Shown here: positions 36,601 through 50,889 of the stretch, in pieces
Layout: every line of letters begins with the position of its first letter
How positions within the stretch are numbered: the stretch's first letter is position 1
NCBI GenBank assembly: GCA_964057225.1
Contig: OZ059898.1
Span: forward strand, 3,100,001 to 3,164,000
DNA: 64,000 nt
From: Auanema rhodensis
Taxonomy: Eukaryota; Nematoda; Chromadorea; Rhabditida; Rhabditidae
Direction: 5' to 3'
Position numbers and translations under genes: made by a program
The notes under the pieces: model-generated
What the model saw: the letters and a program-made list of their open reading frames with translations, nothing else
What the model was told of the DNA's origin: nothing
The model's database searches: none

Positions 36601-39600
36601 TTGAAAAAAGGAATCTAAAAACATCTACTTTTTGCTAAATTATTTTGAAATTTTCCGAAAAAATTTTTGTCAAAATGTTTTTGGAAGCAATGTTGAGTGT
36701 ACATGGAAACTCAACATACACTAATGCATCATTTTTCAAACGATCATAACTAATTTTTGTATTAAGCGTTTTTCAATGTAGTATAGTGCAATCGATGCGG
36801 ATTTTTAAACTGCGTCGATCTGTGTTATCAGATTTGCGCTAGCTTAAAAATGCACCGAGATATCAAATGATATAAGTTCACACTTATATCCTCGATTTTC
36901 ATCCTGAAGAATTAATTTTTTCGTTGAATAACGTTGTCCATCGTCTTTGCCTTGGAAAATCGAATCTAAAAACATCTACTTTTCGCTAAATTATTTTGAA
37001 ATTTTTCGAAAAAATTTTTGTCAAAATGTTTTTGGAAGCAATGTTGAGTGTACATGGAAACTCAACATACACTAATGCATCATTTTTCAAACGATCATAA
37101 CTAATTTTTGTATCACGCGTTTTTCAATGTAGTATAGTGCATTCGATGCGGATTTTTAAGCTGCGTCGATCTGTGTTATCAGATTTGCGCTAGCTTAAAA
37201 ATGCACCGAGATATCAACTGATACAAGTTCACACTTATATCCTCGATTTTCACCCTGAAGAAATAATTTTTTCGTTGAATAACATTGTCCATCGTCTTTG
37301 CCTTGGAAAAAGGATTTTAAAAACATCTACTTTTTGCTAAATTATTCTGAAATTTTCCGAAAAAATTTTTGTCAAAATGTTTTTGGAAGCAATGTTGAGT
37401 GTACATGGAAACTCAACTTACACTAATGCATCATTTTTCAAACGATCATAACTAATTTTTGTATCAAGCGTTTTTCAATGTAGTAGAGTGCATTCGATGC
37501 GGATTTTTAAGCTGCGTCGATCTGTGTTATCAGATTTGCGCTAGCTTAAAAATGCACCGAGATATCAACTGATATAAGTTCACACTTATATCCTCGATTT
37601 TCACCCTGAAGAATTAACTTTTTCGTTGAATAACATTGTCTATCGTCTTTGCCTTGAAAAATGGAATCTAAAAACATCTACTTTTTGGTAAACTATTTTG
37701 AAATTTTTCGAAAAAATTTTTGTCAAAATGTTTTTGGAAGCAATGTTGAGTGTACATGGAAACTCAACATACACTAATGCATCATTTTTCAAACGATCAT
37801 AACTAATTTTTGTATCAAGCGTTTCTCAATGTATTATAGTGCATTCGATCCGGATTTTTAAGCTGCGTCGATCTGTGTTATCAGATTTGCGCTAGCTTAA
37901 AAATGCACCGAGATATCAACTGATATAAGTTCACACTTATATCCTCGATTTTCACCCTGAAGAATTAATTTTTTCGTTGAATAACATTGTCCATCGTCTT
38001 TGCCTTGAAAAAAGGAATCTAAAAACATCTACTTTTTGCTAAATTATTTTGAAATTTTCCGAAAAAATTTTTGTCAAAATGTTTTTGGAAGCAATGTTGA
38101 GTGTACATGGAAACTCAACATACACTAATGCATCATTTTTCAAACGATCATAACTAATTTTTGTATTAAGCGTTTTTCAATGTAGTATAGTGCAATCGAT
38201 GCGGATTTTTAAACTGCGTCGATCTGTGTTATCAGATTTGCGCTAGCTTAAAAATGCACCGAGATATCAAATGATATAAGTTCACACTTATATCCTCGAT
38301 TTTCATCCTGAAGAATTAATTTTTTCGTTGAATAACGTTGTCCATCGTCTTTGCCTTGGAAAATCGAATCTAAAAACATCTACTTTTCGCTAAATTATTT
38401 TGAAATTTTTCGAAAAAATTTTTGTCAAAATGTTTTTGGAAGCAATGTTGAGTGTACATGGAAACTCAACATACACTAATGCATCATTTTTCAAACGATC
38501 ATAACTAATTTTTGTATCACGCGTTTTTCAATGTAGTATAGTGCATTCGATGCGGATTTTTAAGCTGCGTCGATCTGTGTTATCAGATTTGCGCTAGCTT
38601 AAAAATGCACCGAGATATCAACTGATACAAGTTCACACTTATATCCTCGATTTTCACCCTGAAGAAATAATTTTTTCGTTGAATAACATTGTCCATCGTC
38701 TTTGCCTTGAAAAAAGGATTTTAAAAACATCTACTTTTTGCTAAATTATTTTGAAATTTTTCGAAAAAATTTTTGTCAAAATGTTTTTGGAAGCAATGTT
38801 GAGTGTACATGGAAACTCAACATACACTAATGCATCATTTTTCAAACGATCATAACTAATTTTTGTATCAAGCGTTTTTCAATGTAGTATAGTGCATTCG
38901 ATGCGGATTTTTAAGCTGCGTCGATCTGTGTTATCAGATTTGCGCTAGCTTAAAAATGCACCGAGATATCAACTGATACAAGTTCACACTTATATCCTCG
39001 ATTTTCACCCTGAAGAAATAATTTTTTCGTTGAATAACATTGTCCATCGTCTTTGCCTTGAAAAAAGGATTTTAAAAACATCTACTTTTTGCTAAATTAT
39101 TCTGAAATTTTCCGAAAAAATTTTTGTCAAAATGTTTTTGGAAGCAATGTTGAGTGTACATGGAAACTCAACATACACTAATGCATCATTTTTCAAACGA
39201 TCATAACTAATTTTTGTATTAAGCGTTTTTTAATGTAGTATAGTGCATTCGATCCGGATTTTTAAGCTGCGTCGATCTGTGTTATCAGATTTGCGCTAGC
39301 TTAAAAATGCACCGAGATATCAACTGATATAAGTTCACACTTATATCCTCGATTTTCACCCTGAAGAATTAATTTTCTCGTTGAATAACATTGTCCATCG
39401 TCTTTGCCTTGAAAAAAGGAATCTAAAAACATCTACTTTTTGCTAAATTAATTTGAAATTTTCCGAAAAAATTTTTGTCAAAATGTTTTTAGAAGCAATG
39501 TTGAGTGTACATGGAAACTCAACATACACTAATGCATCATTTTTCAAACGATCATAACTAATTTTTGTATTAAGCGTTTTTCCATGTAGTATAGTGCAAT

Positions 39601-42600
39601 CGATGCGGATTTTTAAGCTGCGTCGATCTGTGTTATCAGATTTGCGCTAGCTTAAAAATGCACCGAGATATCAACTGATATAAGTTCACACTTATATCCT
39701 CGATTTTCATCCTGAAGAATTAATTTTTTCGTTGAATAACATTGTCCATCGTCTTTGCCTTGAAAAATCAAATCTAAAAACATCTACTTTTCGCTAAATT
39801 ATTTTGAAATTTTTCGAAAAAATTTTTGTCAAAATGTTTTTGGAAGCAATGTTGAGTGTACATGGAAACTCAACATACACTAATGCATCATTTTTCAAAC
39901 GATCATAACTAATTTTTGTATCAAGCGTTTTTCAATGTAGTAGAGTGCATTCGATGCGGATTTTTAAGCTGCGTCGATCTGTGTTATCAGATTTGCGCTA
40001 GCTTAAAAATGCACCGAGATATCAACTGATATAAGTTCACACTTATATCCTCGATTTTCACCCTGAAGAATTAACTTTTTCGTTGAATAACATTGTCTAT
40101 CGTCTTTGCCTTGAAAAATGGAATCTAAAAACATCTACTTTTTGGTAAACTATTTTGAAATTTTTCGAAAAAATTTTTGTCAAAATGTTTTTGGAAGCAA
40201 TGTTGAGTGTACATGGAAACTCAACATACACTAATGCATCATTTTTCAAACGATCTAAACTAATTTTTGTATCAAGCGTTTTTCAATGTAGTATAGTGCA
40301 TTCGATGCGGATTTTTAAGCTGCGTCGATCTGTGTTATCAGATTTGCGCTAGCTTAAAAATGCACCGAGATATCAACTGATACAAGTTCACACTTATATC
40401 CTCGATTTTCACCCTGAAGAAATAATTTTTTCGTTGAATAACATTGTCCATCGTCTTTGCCTTGAAAAAAGGATTTTAAAAACATCTACTTTTTGCTAAA
40501 TTATTTTGAAATTTTTCGAAAAAATTTTTGTCAAAATGTTTTTGGAAGCAATGTTGAGTGTACATGGAAACTCAACATACACTAATGCATCATTTTTCAA
40601 ACGATCATAACTAATTTTTGTATCAAGCGTTTCTTAATGTAGTATAGTGCATTCGATCCGGATTTTTAAGCTGCGTCGATCTGTGTTATCAGATTTGCGC
40701 TAGCTTAAAAATGCACCGAGATATCAACTGATATAAGTTCACACTTATATCCTCGATTTTCACCCTGAAGAAATAATTTTTTCGTTGAATAACATCGTCC
40801 ATCGTCTTTGCCTTGAAAAAAGGAATCTAAAAACATCTACTTTTTGCTAAATTATTTTGAAATTTTTCGAAAAAATTTTTGTCAAAATGTTTTTGGAAGC
40901 AATGTTGAGTGTACATGGAAACTCAACATACACTAATGCATCATTTTTCAAACGATCATAACTAATTTTTGTATCAAGCGTTTCTTAATGTAGTATAGTG
41001 CATTCGATCCGGATTTTTAAGCTGCGTCGATCTGTGTTATCAGATTTGCGCTAGCTTAAAAATGCACCGAGATATCAACTGATATAAGTTCACACTTATA
41101 TCCTCGATTTTCACCCTGAAGAAATAATTTTTTCGTTGAATAACATCGTCCATCGTCTTTGCCTTGAAAAAAGGAATCTAAAAACATCTACTTTTTGCTA
41201 AATTATTTTGAAATTTTTCGAAAAAATTTTTGTCAAAATGTTTTTGGAAGCAATGTTGAGTGTACATGGAAACTCAACATACACTAATGCATCATTTTTC
41301 AAACGATCATAACTAATTTTTGTATTAAGCGTTTTTCCATGTAGTATAGTGCAATCGATGCGGATTTTTAAGCTGCGTCGATCTGTGTTATCAGATTTGC
41401 GCTAGCTTAAAAATGCACCGAGATATCAACTGATATAAGTTCACACTTATATCCTCGATTTTCATCCTGAAGAATTAATTTTTTCGTTGAATAACATTGT
41501 CCATCGTCTTTGCCTTGAAAAATCAAATCTAAAAACATCTACTTTTCGCTAAATTATTTTGAAATTTTTCGAAAAAATTTTTGTCAAAATGTTTTTGGAA
41601 GCAATGTTGAGTGTACATGGAAACTCAACATACACTAATGCATCATTTTTCAAACGATCATAACTAATTTTTGTATCAAGCGTTTTTCAATGTAGTAGAG
41701 TGCATTCGATGCGGATTTTTAAGCTGCGTCGATCTGTGTTATCAGATTTGCGCTAGCTTAAAAATGCACCGAGATATCAACTGATATAAGTTCACACTTA
41801 TATCCTCGATTTTCACCCTGAAGAATTAACTTTTTCGTTGAATAACATTGTCTATCGTCTTTGCCTTGAAAAATGGAATCTAAAAACATCTACTTTTTGG
41901 TAAACTATTTTGAAATTTTTCGAAAAAATTTTTGTCAAAATGTTTTTGGAAGCAATGTTGAGTGTACATGGAAACTCAACATACACTAATGCATCATTTT
42001 TCAAACGATCTAAACTAATTTTTGTATCAAGCGTTTTTCAATGTAGTATAGTGCATTCGATGCGGATTTTTAAGCTGCGTCGATCTGTGTTATCAGATTT
42101 GCGCTAGCTTAAAAATGCACCGAGATATCAACTGATACAAGTTCACACTTATATCCTCGATTTTCACCCTGAAGAAATAATTTTTTCGTTGAATAACATT
42201 GTCCATCGTCTTTGCCTTGAAAAAAGGATTTTAAAAACATCTACTTTTTGCTAAATTATTTTGAAATTTTTCGAAAAAATTTTTGTCAAAATGTTTTTGG
42301 AAGCAATGTTGAGTGTACATGGAAACTCAACATACACTAATGCATCATTTTTCAAACGATCATAACTAATTTTTGTATCAAGCGTTTCTTAATGTAGTAT
42401 AGTGCATTCGATCCGGATTTTTAAGCTGCGTCGATCTGTGTTATCAGATTTGCGCTAGCTTAAAAATGCACCGAGATATCAACTGATATAAGTTCACACT
42501 TATATCCTCGATTTTCACCCTGAAGAAATAATTTTTTCGTTGAATAACATCGTCCATCGTCTTTGCCTTGAAAAAAGGAATCTAAAAACATCTACTTTTT

Positions 42601-45600
42601 GCTAAATTATTTTGAAATTTTTCGAAAAAATTTTTGTCAAAATGTTTTTGGAAGCAATGTTGAGTGTACATGGAAACTCAACATACACTAATGCATCATT
42701 TTTCAAACGATCATAACTAATTTTTGTATCAAGCGTTTCTTAATGTAGTATAGTGCATTCGATCCGGATTTTTAAGCTGCGTCGATCTGTGTTATCAGAT
42801 TTGCGCTAGCTTAAAAATGCACCGAGATATCAACTGATATAAGTTCACACTTATATCCTCGATTTTCACCCTGAAGAAATAATTTTTTCGTTGAATAACA
42901 TCGTCCATCGTCTTTGCCTTGAAAAAAGGAATCTAAAAACATCTACTTTTTGCTAAATTATTTTGAAATTTTTCGAAAAAATTTTTGTCAAAATGTTTTT
43001 GGAAGCAATGTTGAGTGTACATGGAAACTCAACATACACTAATGCATCATTTTTCAAACGATCATAACTAATTTTTGTATCAAGCGTTTCTTAATGTAGT
43101 ATAGTGCATTCGATCCGGATTTTTAAGCTGCGTCGATCTGTGTTATCAGATTTGCGCTAGCTTAAAAATGCACCGAGATATCAACTGATACAAGTTCACA
43201 CTTATATCCTCGATTTTCACCCTGAAGAAATAATTTTTTCGTTGAATAACATTGTCCATCGTCTTTGCCTTGAAAAAAGGATTTTAAAAACATCTACTTT
43301 TTGCTAAATTATTTTGAAATTTTTCGAAAAAATTTTTGTCAAAATGTTTTTGGAAGCAATGTTGAGTGTACATGGAAACTCAACATACACTAATGCATCA
43401 TTTTTCAAACGATCTAAACTAATTTTTGTATCAAGCGTTTTTCAATGTAGTATAGTGCATTCGATGCGGATTTTTAAGCTGCGTCGATCTGTGTTATCAG
43501 ATTTGCGCTAGCTTAAAAATGCACCGAGATATCAACTGATATAAGTTCACACTTATATCCTCGATTTTCACCCTGAAGAAATAATTTTTTCGTTGAATAA
43601 CATCGTCCATCGTCTTTGCCTTGAAAAAAGGAATCTAAAAACATCTACTTTTTGCTAAATTATTTTGAAATTTTTCGAAAAAATTTTTGTCAAAATGTTT
43701 TTGGAAGCAATGTTGAGTGTACATGGAAACTCAACATACACTAATGCATCATTTTTCAAACGATCATAACTAATTTTTGTATTAAGCGTTTTTCAATGTA
43801 GTATAGTGCATTCGATGCGGATTTTTAGGCTGCGTCGATCTGTGTTATCAGATTTGCGCTAGCTTAAAAATGCACCGAGATATCAACTGATATAAGTTCA
43901 CACTTATATCCTCGATTTTCACCCTGAAGAATTAATTTTTTCGTTGAATAACATTGTCTATCGTCTTTGCCTTGAGAAATGGAATCTAAAAACATCTACT
44001 TTTTGCTAAATTATTTTGAAATTTTTCGAAAAAATTTTTGTCAAAATGTTTTTGGAAGCAATGTTGAGTGTACATGGAAACTCAACATACACTAATGCAT
44101 CATTTTTCAAACGATCATAACTAATTTTTGTATCAAGCGTTTCTCAATGTAGTATAGTGCATTCGATCCGGATTTTTAAGCTGCGTCGATCTGTGTTATC
44201 AGATTTGCGCTAGCTTAAAAATGCAACGAGATATCAACTGATATAAGTTCACACTTATATCCTCGATTTTCACCCTGGAGAAATAATTTTTTCGTTGAAT
44301 AACATTGTCCATCGTCTTTGCTTTGAAAAAAGGAATCTAAAAACATCTACTTTTTGCTAAATTATTTTGAAATTTTTCGAAAAAATTTTTGTCAAAACTT
44401 TTTGGAAGCAATGTTGAGTGTACATGGAAACTCAACATACACTAATGCATCATTTTTCAAACGATCATAACTAATTTTTGTATTAAGCGTTTTTCAATGT
44501 AGTATAGTGCATTCGATGCGGATTTTTAAGCTGCGTCGATCTGTGTTATCAGATTTGCGCTAGCTTAAAAATGCACCGAGATATCAACTGATATAAGTTC
44601 ACACTTATATCCTCGATTTTCACCCTGAAGAATTAATTTTCTCGTTGAATAACATTGTCCATCGTCTTTGCCTTGAAAAAAGGAATCTAAAAACATCTAC
44701 TTTTTGCTGAATTATTTTGAAATTTTTCGAAAAAATTTTTGTCAAAATGTTTTTGGAAGCAATGTTGAGTGTACATGGAAACTCAACATACACTAATGCA
44801 TCATTTTTCGAACGATCATAACTAATTTTTGTATCAAGCGTTTCTTAATGTAGTATAGTGCATTCGATCCGGATTTTTAAGCTGCGTCGATCTATGTTAT
44901 CAGATTTGCGCTAGCTTAAAAATGCACCGAGATATCAACTGATATAAGTTCACACTTATATCCTCGATTTTCATCCTGAAGAATTAATTTTTTCGTTGAA
45001 TAACATTGTCCATCGTTTTTGCCTTGAAAAATCGAATCTAAAAACATCTACTTTTCGCTAAATTATTTTGAAATTTTTCGAAAAAATTTTTGTCAAAATG
45101 TTTTTGGAAGCAATGTTGAGTGTACATGGAAACTCAACATACACTAATGCATCATTTTTCAAACGATCATAACTAATTTTTGTATCAAGCGTTTTTCAAT
45201 GTAGTATAGTGCATTCGATGCGGATTTTTAAGCTGCGTCGATCTGTGTTATCAGATTTGCGCTAGCTTAAAAATGCACCGAGATATCAACTGATACAAGT
45301 TCACACTTATATCCTCGATTTTCACCCTGAAGAAATAATTTTTTCGTTGAATAACATTGTCCATCGTCTTTGCCTTGAAAAAAGGATTTTAAAAACATCT
45401 ACTTTTTGCTAAATTATTTTGAAATTTTTCGAAAAAATTTTTGTCAAAATGTTTTTGGAAGCAATGTTGAGTGTACATGGAAACTCAACATACACTAATG
45501 CATCATTTTTCAAACGATCATAACTAATTTTTGTATCAAGCGTTTTTCAATGTAGTATAGTGCATTCGATGCGGATTTTTAAGCTGCGTCGATCTGTGTT

Positions 45601-47381
45601 ATCAGATTTGCGCTAGCTTAAAAATGCACCGAGATATCAACTGATACAAGTTCACACTTATATCCTCGATTTTCACCCTGAAGAAATAATTTTTTCGTTG
45701 AATAACATTGTCCATCGTCTTTGCCTTGAAAAAAGGATTTTAAAAACATCTACTTTTTGCTAAATTATTTTGAAATTTTTCGAAAAAATTTTTGTCAAAA
45801 TGTTTTTGGAAGCAATGTTGAGTGTACATGGAAACTCAACATACACTAATGCATCATTTTTCAAACGATCATAACTAATTTTTGTATCAAGCGTTTCTTA
45901 ATGTAGTATAGTGCATTCGATCCGGATTTTTAAGCTGCGTCGATCTGTGTTATCAGATTTGCGCTAGCTTAAAAATGCACCGAGATATCAACTGATATAA
46001 GTTCACACTTATATCCTCGATTTTCACCCTGAAGAAATAATTTTTTCGTTAAATAACATCGTCCATCGTCTTTGCCTTGAAAAAAGAAATCTAAAAACAT
46101 CTACTTTTTGCTAAATTATTTTGAAATTTTTCGAAAAAATTTTTGTCAAAATGTTTTTGGAAGCAATGTTGAGTGTACATGGAAACTCAACATACACTAA
46201 TGCATCATTTTTCAAACGATCATAACTAATTTTTGTATTAAGCGTTTTTCAATGTAGTATAGTGCATTCGATGCGGATTTTTAAGCTGCGTCGATCTGTG
46301 TTATCAGATTTGCGCTAGCTTAAAAATGCACCGAGATATCAACTGATATAAGTTCACACTTATATCCTCGATTTTCACCCTGAAGAATTAATTTTTTCGT
46401 TGAATAACATTGTCTATCGTCTTTGCCTTGAGAAAAGGAATCTAAAAACATCTACTTTTTGCTAAATTATTTTGAAATTTTTCGAAAAAATTTTTGTCAA
46501 AATGTTTTTGGAAGCAATGTTGAGTGTACATGGAAACTCAACATACACTAATGCATCATTTTTCAAACGATCATAACTAATTTTTGTATCAAGCGTTTCT
46601 CAATGTAGTATAGTGCATTCGATCCGGATTTTTAAGCTGCGTCGATCTGTGTTATCAGATTTGCGCTAGCTTAAAAATGCACCGAGATATCAACTGATAC
46701 AAGTTCACACTTATATCCTCGATTTTCACCCTGAAGAAATAATTTTTTCGTTGAATAACATTGTCCATCGTCTTTGCCTTGAAAAAAGGATTTTAAAAAC
46801 ATCTACTTTTTGCTAAATTATTTTGAAATTTTTCGAAAAAATTTTTGTCAAAATGTTTTTGGAAGCAATGTTGAGTGTACATGGAAACTCAACATACACT
46901 AATGCATCATTTTTCAAACGATCATAACTAATTTTTGTATTAAGCGTTTTTCAATGTAGTATAGTGCATTCGATGCGGATTTTTAAGCTGCGTCGATCTG
47001 TGTTATCAGATTTGCGCTAGCTTAAAAATGCACCGAGATATCAACTGATATAAGTTCACACTTATATCCTCGATTTTCACCCTGAAGAAATAATTTTTTC
47101 GTTGAATAACATTGTCCATCGTCTTTGCCTTGAAAAATCGAATCTAAAAACATCTACTTTTCGCTAAATTATTTTGAAATTTTTCGAAAAAATTTTTGTC
47201 AAAATGTTTTTGGAAGCAATGTTGAGTGTACATGGAAACTCAACATACACTAATGCATCATTTTTCAAACGATCATAACTAATTTTTGTATTAAGCGTTT
47301 TTCAATGTAGTATAGTGCATTCGATGCGGATTTTTAAGCTGCGTCGATCTGTGTTATCAGATTTGCGCTAGCTTAAAAATG
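33694..47381 (+). repeat. Large intra-array duplication, right copy
   Basis: This is the second copy of the segment at 1-13337. Differences I noticed are few: T for C in TTTCTCAATG near 36421, ordinary bases where the left copy has private ones (near 3654, 4140, 4510, 6128, 6220 and 7500), CCCTGGAG near 44278, a TATCACGCG to TATCAAGCG change in the m3 copy at 34396, and one extra monomer at 34747-35097. Such high identity over 13 kb implies a recent duplication within the array. Real sequence differences between the copies argue against a pure assembly duplicate but do not exclude one. Confidence 0.9.
34747..35097 (+). repeat. Extra hybrid monomer (left half m2, right half m3)
   Basis: This monomer has no counterpart in the left copy of the large duplication. 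Its left part carries m2 markers, including the run of seven T before GTTG that I saw otherwise only at 352 and 34045, plus AAAAGGAATC and TTTTCCG. Its right part has TATCACGCG, the m3 marker. The preceding monomer at 34396 has the m3 left part but TATCAAGCG on the right. One unequal exchange between misaligned m2 and m3 copies would add one monomer and give this order. Confidence 0.8.
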
Positions 47382-50300
47382 CACCGAGATATCAACTGAT
47401 ATAAGTTCACACTTATATCCTCGATTTTCACCCTGAAGAATTAATTTTTTCGTTGAATAACATTGTCTATCGTCTTTGCCTTGAGAAATGGAATCTAAAA
47501 ACATCTACTTTTTGCTAAATTATTTTGAAATTTTTCGAAAAAATTTTTGTCAAAATGTTTTTGGAAGCAATGTTGAGTGTACATGGAAACTCAACATACA
47601 CTAATGCATCATTTTTCAAACGATCATAACTAATTTTTGTATCAAGCGTTTCTCAATGTAGTATAGTGCATTCGATTCGGATTTTTAAGCTGCGTCGATC
47701 TGTGTTATCAGATTTGCGCTAGCTTAAAAATGCACCGAGATATCAACTGATATAAGTTCACACTTATATCCTCGATTTTCACCCTGAAGAAATAATTTTT
47801 TCGTTGAATAACATTGTCCATCGTCTTTGCCTTGAAAAAAGAAATCTAAAAACATCTACTTTTTGCTAAATTATTTTGAAATTTTTCGAAAAAATTTTTG
47901 TCAAAATTTTTTGGAAGCAATGTTGAGTGTACATGGAAACTCAACATACACTAATGCATCATTTTTCAAACGATCATAACTAATTTTTGTATCAAGCGTT
48001 TCTCAATGTAGTATAGTGCATTCGATCCGGATTTTTAAGCTGCGTCGATCTGTGTTATCAGATTTGCGCTAGCTTAAAAATGCACCGAGATATCAACTGA
48101 TATAAGTTCACAATTATATCCTCGATTTTCATCCTGAAGAATTAATTTTTTCGTTGAATAACATTGTCTATCGTCTTTGCCTTGAAAAAAGGAATCTAAA
48201 AACATCTACTTTTTGCTAAATTATTTTGAAATTTTCCGAAAAAATTTTTGTCAAAATGTTTTTGGAAGCAATGTTGAGTGTACATGGAAACTCAACATAC
48301 ACTAATGCATCATTTTTCAAACGATCATAACTAATTTTTGTATCAAGCGTTTCTTAATGTAGTATAGTGCATTCGATCCGGATTTTTAAGCTGCGTCGAT
48401 CTGTGTTATCAGATTTGCGCTAGCTTAAAAATGCACCGAGATATCAACTGATATAAGTTCACACTTATATCCTCGATTTTCACCCTGAAGAAATAATTTT
48501 TTCGTTGAATAACATTGTCCATCGTCTTTGCCTTGAAAAAAGAAATCTAAAAACATCTACTTTTTGCTAAATTGTTTTGAAATTTTTCGAAAAAATTTTT
48601 GTCAAAATGTTTTTGGAAGCAATGTTGAGTGTACATGGAAACTCAACATACACTAATGCATCATTTTTCAAACGATCATAACTAATTTTTGTATCAAGCG
48701 TTTCTCAATGTAGTATAGTGCATTCGATCCGGATTTTTAAGCTGCGTCGATCTGTGTTATCAGATTTGCGCTAGCTTAAAAATGCACCGAGATATCAACT
48801 GATATAAGTTCACACTTATATCCTCGATTTTCACCCTGAAGAATTAATTTTCTCGTTGAATAACATTGTCCATCGTCTTTGCCTTGAAAAATGGAATCTA
48901 AAAACATCTACTTTTTGCTAAATTATTCTGAAATTTTTCGAAAAAATTTTATGTCAAAATTTTTTGGAAGCAATGTTGAGTGTACATGGAAACTCAACAT
49001 ACACTAATGCATCATTTTTCAAACGATCATAACTAATTTTTGTATTAAGCGTTTTTCAATGTAGTATAGTGCATTCGATGCGGATTTTTAAGCTGCGTCG
49101 ATCTGTGTTATCAGATTTGCGCTAGCTTAAAAATGCACCGAGATATCAACTGATATAAGTTCACACTTATATCCTCGATTTTCATCCTGAAGAATTAATT
49201 TTTTCGTTGAATAACATTGTCCATCGTCTTTGCCTTGAGAAATGGAATCTAAAAACATCTACTTTTTGCTAAATTATTTTGAAATTTTTCGAAAAAATTT
49301 TTGTCAAAATGTTTTTGGAAGCAATGTTGAGTGTACATGGAAACTCAACATACACTAATGCATCATTTTTCAAACGATCATAACTAATTTTTGTATCAAG
49401 CGTTTCTCAATGTAGTATAGTGCATTCGATTCGGATTTTTAAGCTGCGTCGATCTGTGTTATCAGATTTGCGCTAGCTTAAAAATGCACCGAGATATCAA
49501 CTGATATAAGTTCACACTTATATCCTCGATTTTCACCCTGAAGAAATAATTTTTTCGTTGAATAACATTGTCCATCGTCTTTGCCTTGAAAAAAGAAATC
49601 TAAAAACATCTACTTTTTGCTAAATTATTTTGAAATTTTTCGAAAAAATTTTTGTCAAAATTTTTTGGAAGCAATGTTGAGTGTACATGGAAACTCAACA
49701 TACACTAATGCATCATTTTTCAAACGATCATAACTAATTTTTGTATCAAGCGTTTCTCAATGTAGTATAGTGCATTCGATCCGGATTTTTAAGCTGCGTC
49801 GATCTGTGTTATCAGATTTGCGCTAGCTTAAAAATGCACCGAGATATCAACTGATATAAGTTCACAATTATATCCTCGATTTTCATCCTGAAGAATTAAT
49901 TTTTTCGTTGAATAACATTGTCTATCGTCTTTGCCTTGAAAAAAGGAATCTAAAAACATCTACTTTTTGCTAAATTATTTTGAAATTTTCCGAAAAAATT
50001 TTTGTCAAAATGTTTTTGGAAGCAATGTTGAGTGTACATGGAAACTCAACATACACTAATGCATCATTTTTCAAACGATCATAACTAATTTTTGTATCAA
50101 GCGTTTCTTAATGTAGTATAGTGCATTCGATCCGGATTTTTAAGCTGCGTCGATCTGTGTTATCAGATTTGCGCTAGCTTAAAAATGCACCGAGATATCA
50201 ACTGATATAAGTTCACACTTATATCCTCGATTTTCACCCTGAAGAAATAATTTTTTCGTTGAATAACATTGTCCATCGTCTTTGCCTTGAAAAAAGAAAT

Positions 50301-50889
50301 CTAAAAACATCTACTTTTTGCTAAATTGTTTTGAAATTTTTCGAAAAAATTTTTGTCAAAATGTTTTTGGAAGCAATGTTGAGTGTACATGGAAACTCAA
50401 CATACACTAATGCATCATTTTTCAAACGATCATAACTAATTTTTGTATCAAGCGTTTCTCAATGTAGTATAGTGCATTCGATCCGGATTTTTAAGCTGCG
50501 TCGATCTGTGTTATCAGATTTGCGCTAGCTTAAAAATGCACCGAGATATCAACTGATATAAGTTCACACTTATATCCTCGATTTTCACCCTGAAGAAATA
50601 ATTTTTTCGTTGAATAACATTGTCCATCGTCTTTGCCTTGAAAAAAGAAATCTAAAAACATCTACTTTTTGCTAAATTATTTTGAAATTTTTCGAAAAAA
50701 TTTTATGTCAAAATTTTTTGGAAGCAATGTTGAGTGTACATGGAAACTCAACATACACTAATGCATCATTTTTCAAACGATCATAACTATTTTTTGTATT
50801 AAGCGTTTCTCAATGTAGTATAGTGCATTCGATGCGGATTTTTAAGCTGCGTCGATCTGTGTTATCAGATTTGCGCTAGCTTAAAAATG
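47382..50889 (+). repeat. 5-monomer (1,754-bp) repeat, two tandem copies
   Basis: Copies are 47382-49135 and 49136-50889. Shared rare markers in matching positions are GATTCGG in monomer 1, a one-base-shorter CAAAATTTTTTGG in monomer 2, ACAATTATATCC in monomer 3 (48111 and 49865), AAATTGTTTTG in monomer 4, and TTTTATGTCAAAATTTTTTGG in monomer 5. Left halves of monomers 1 and 5 differ between copies (for example CACCC/GTCTATC against CATCC/GTCCATC), so exchange continued after duplication. The block starts where the large duplication ends. Confidence 0.88.

Noticed and set aside
33694-47381. Treating the right copy of the large duplication as an assembly artefact
   Set aside because: Real differences, including an extra hybrid monomer and several substitutions, separate the copies, and the flanks differ. 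An artefact is not fully excluded without reads.
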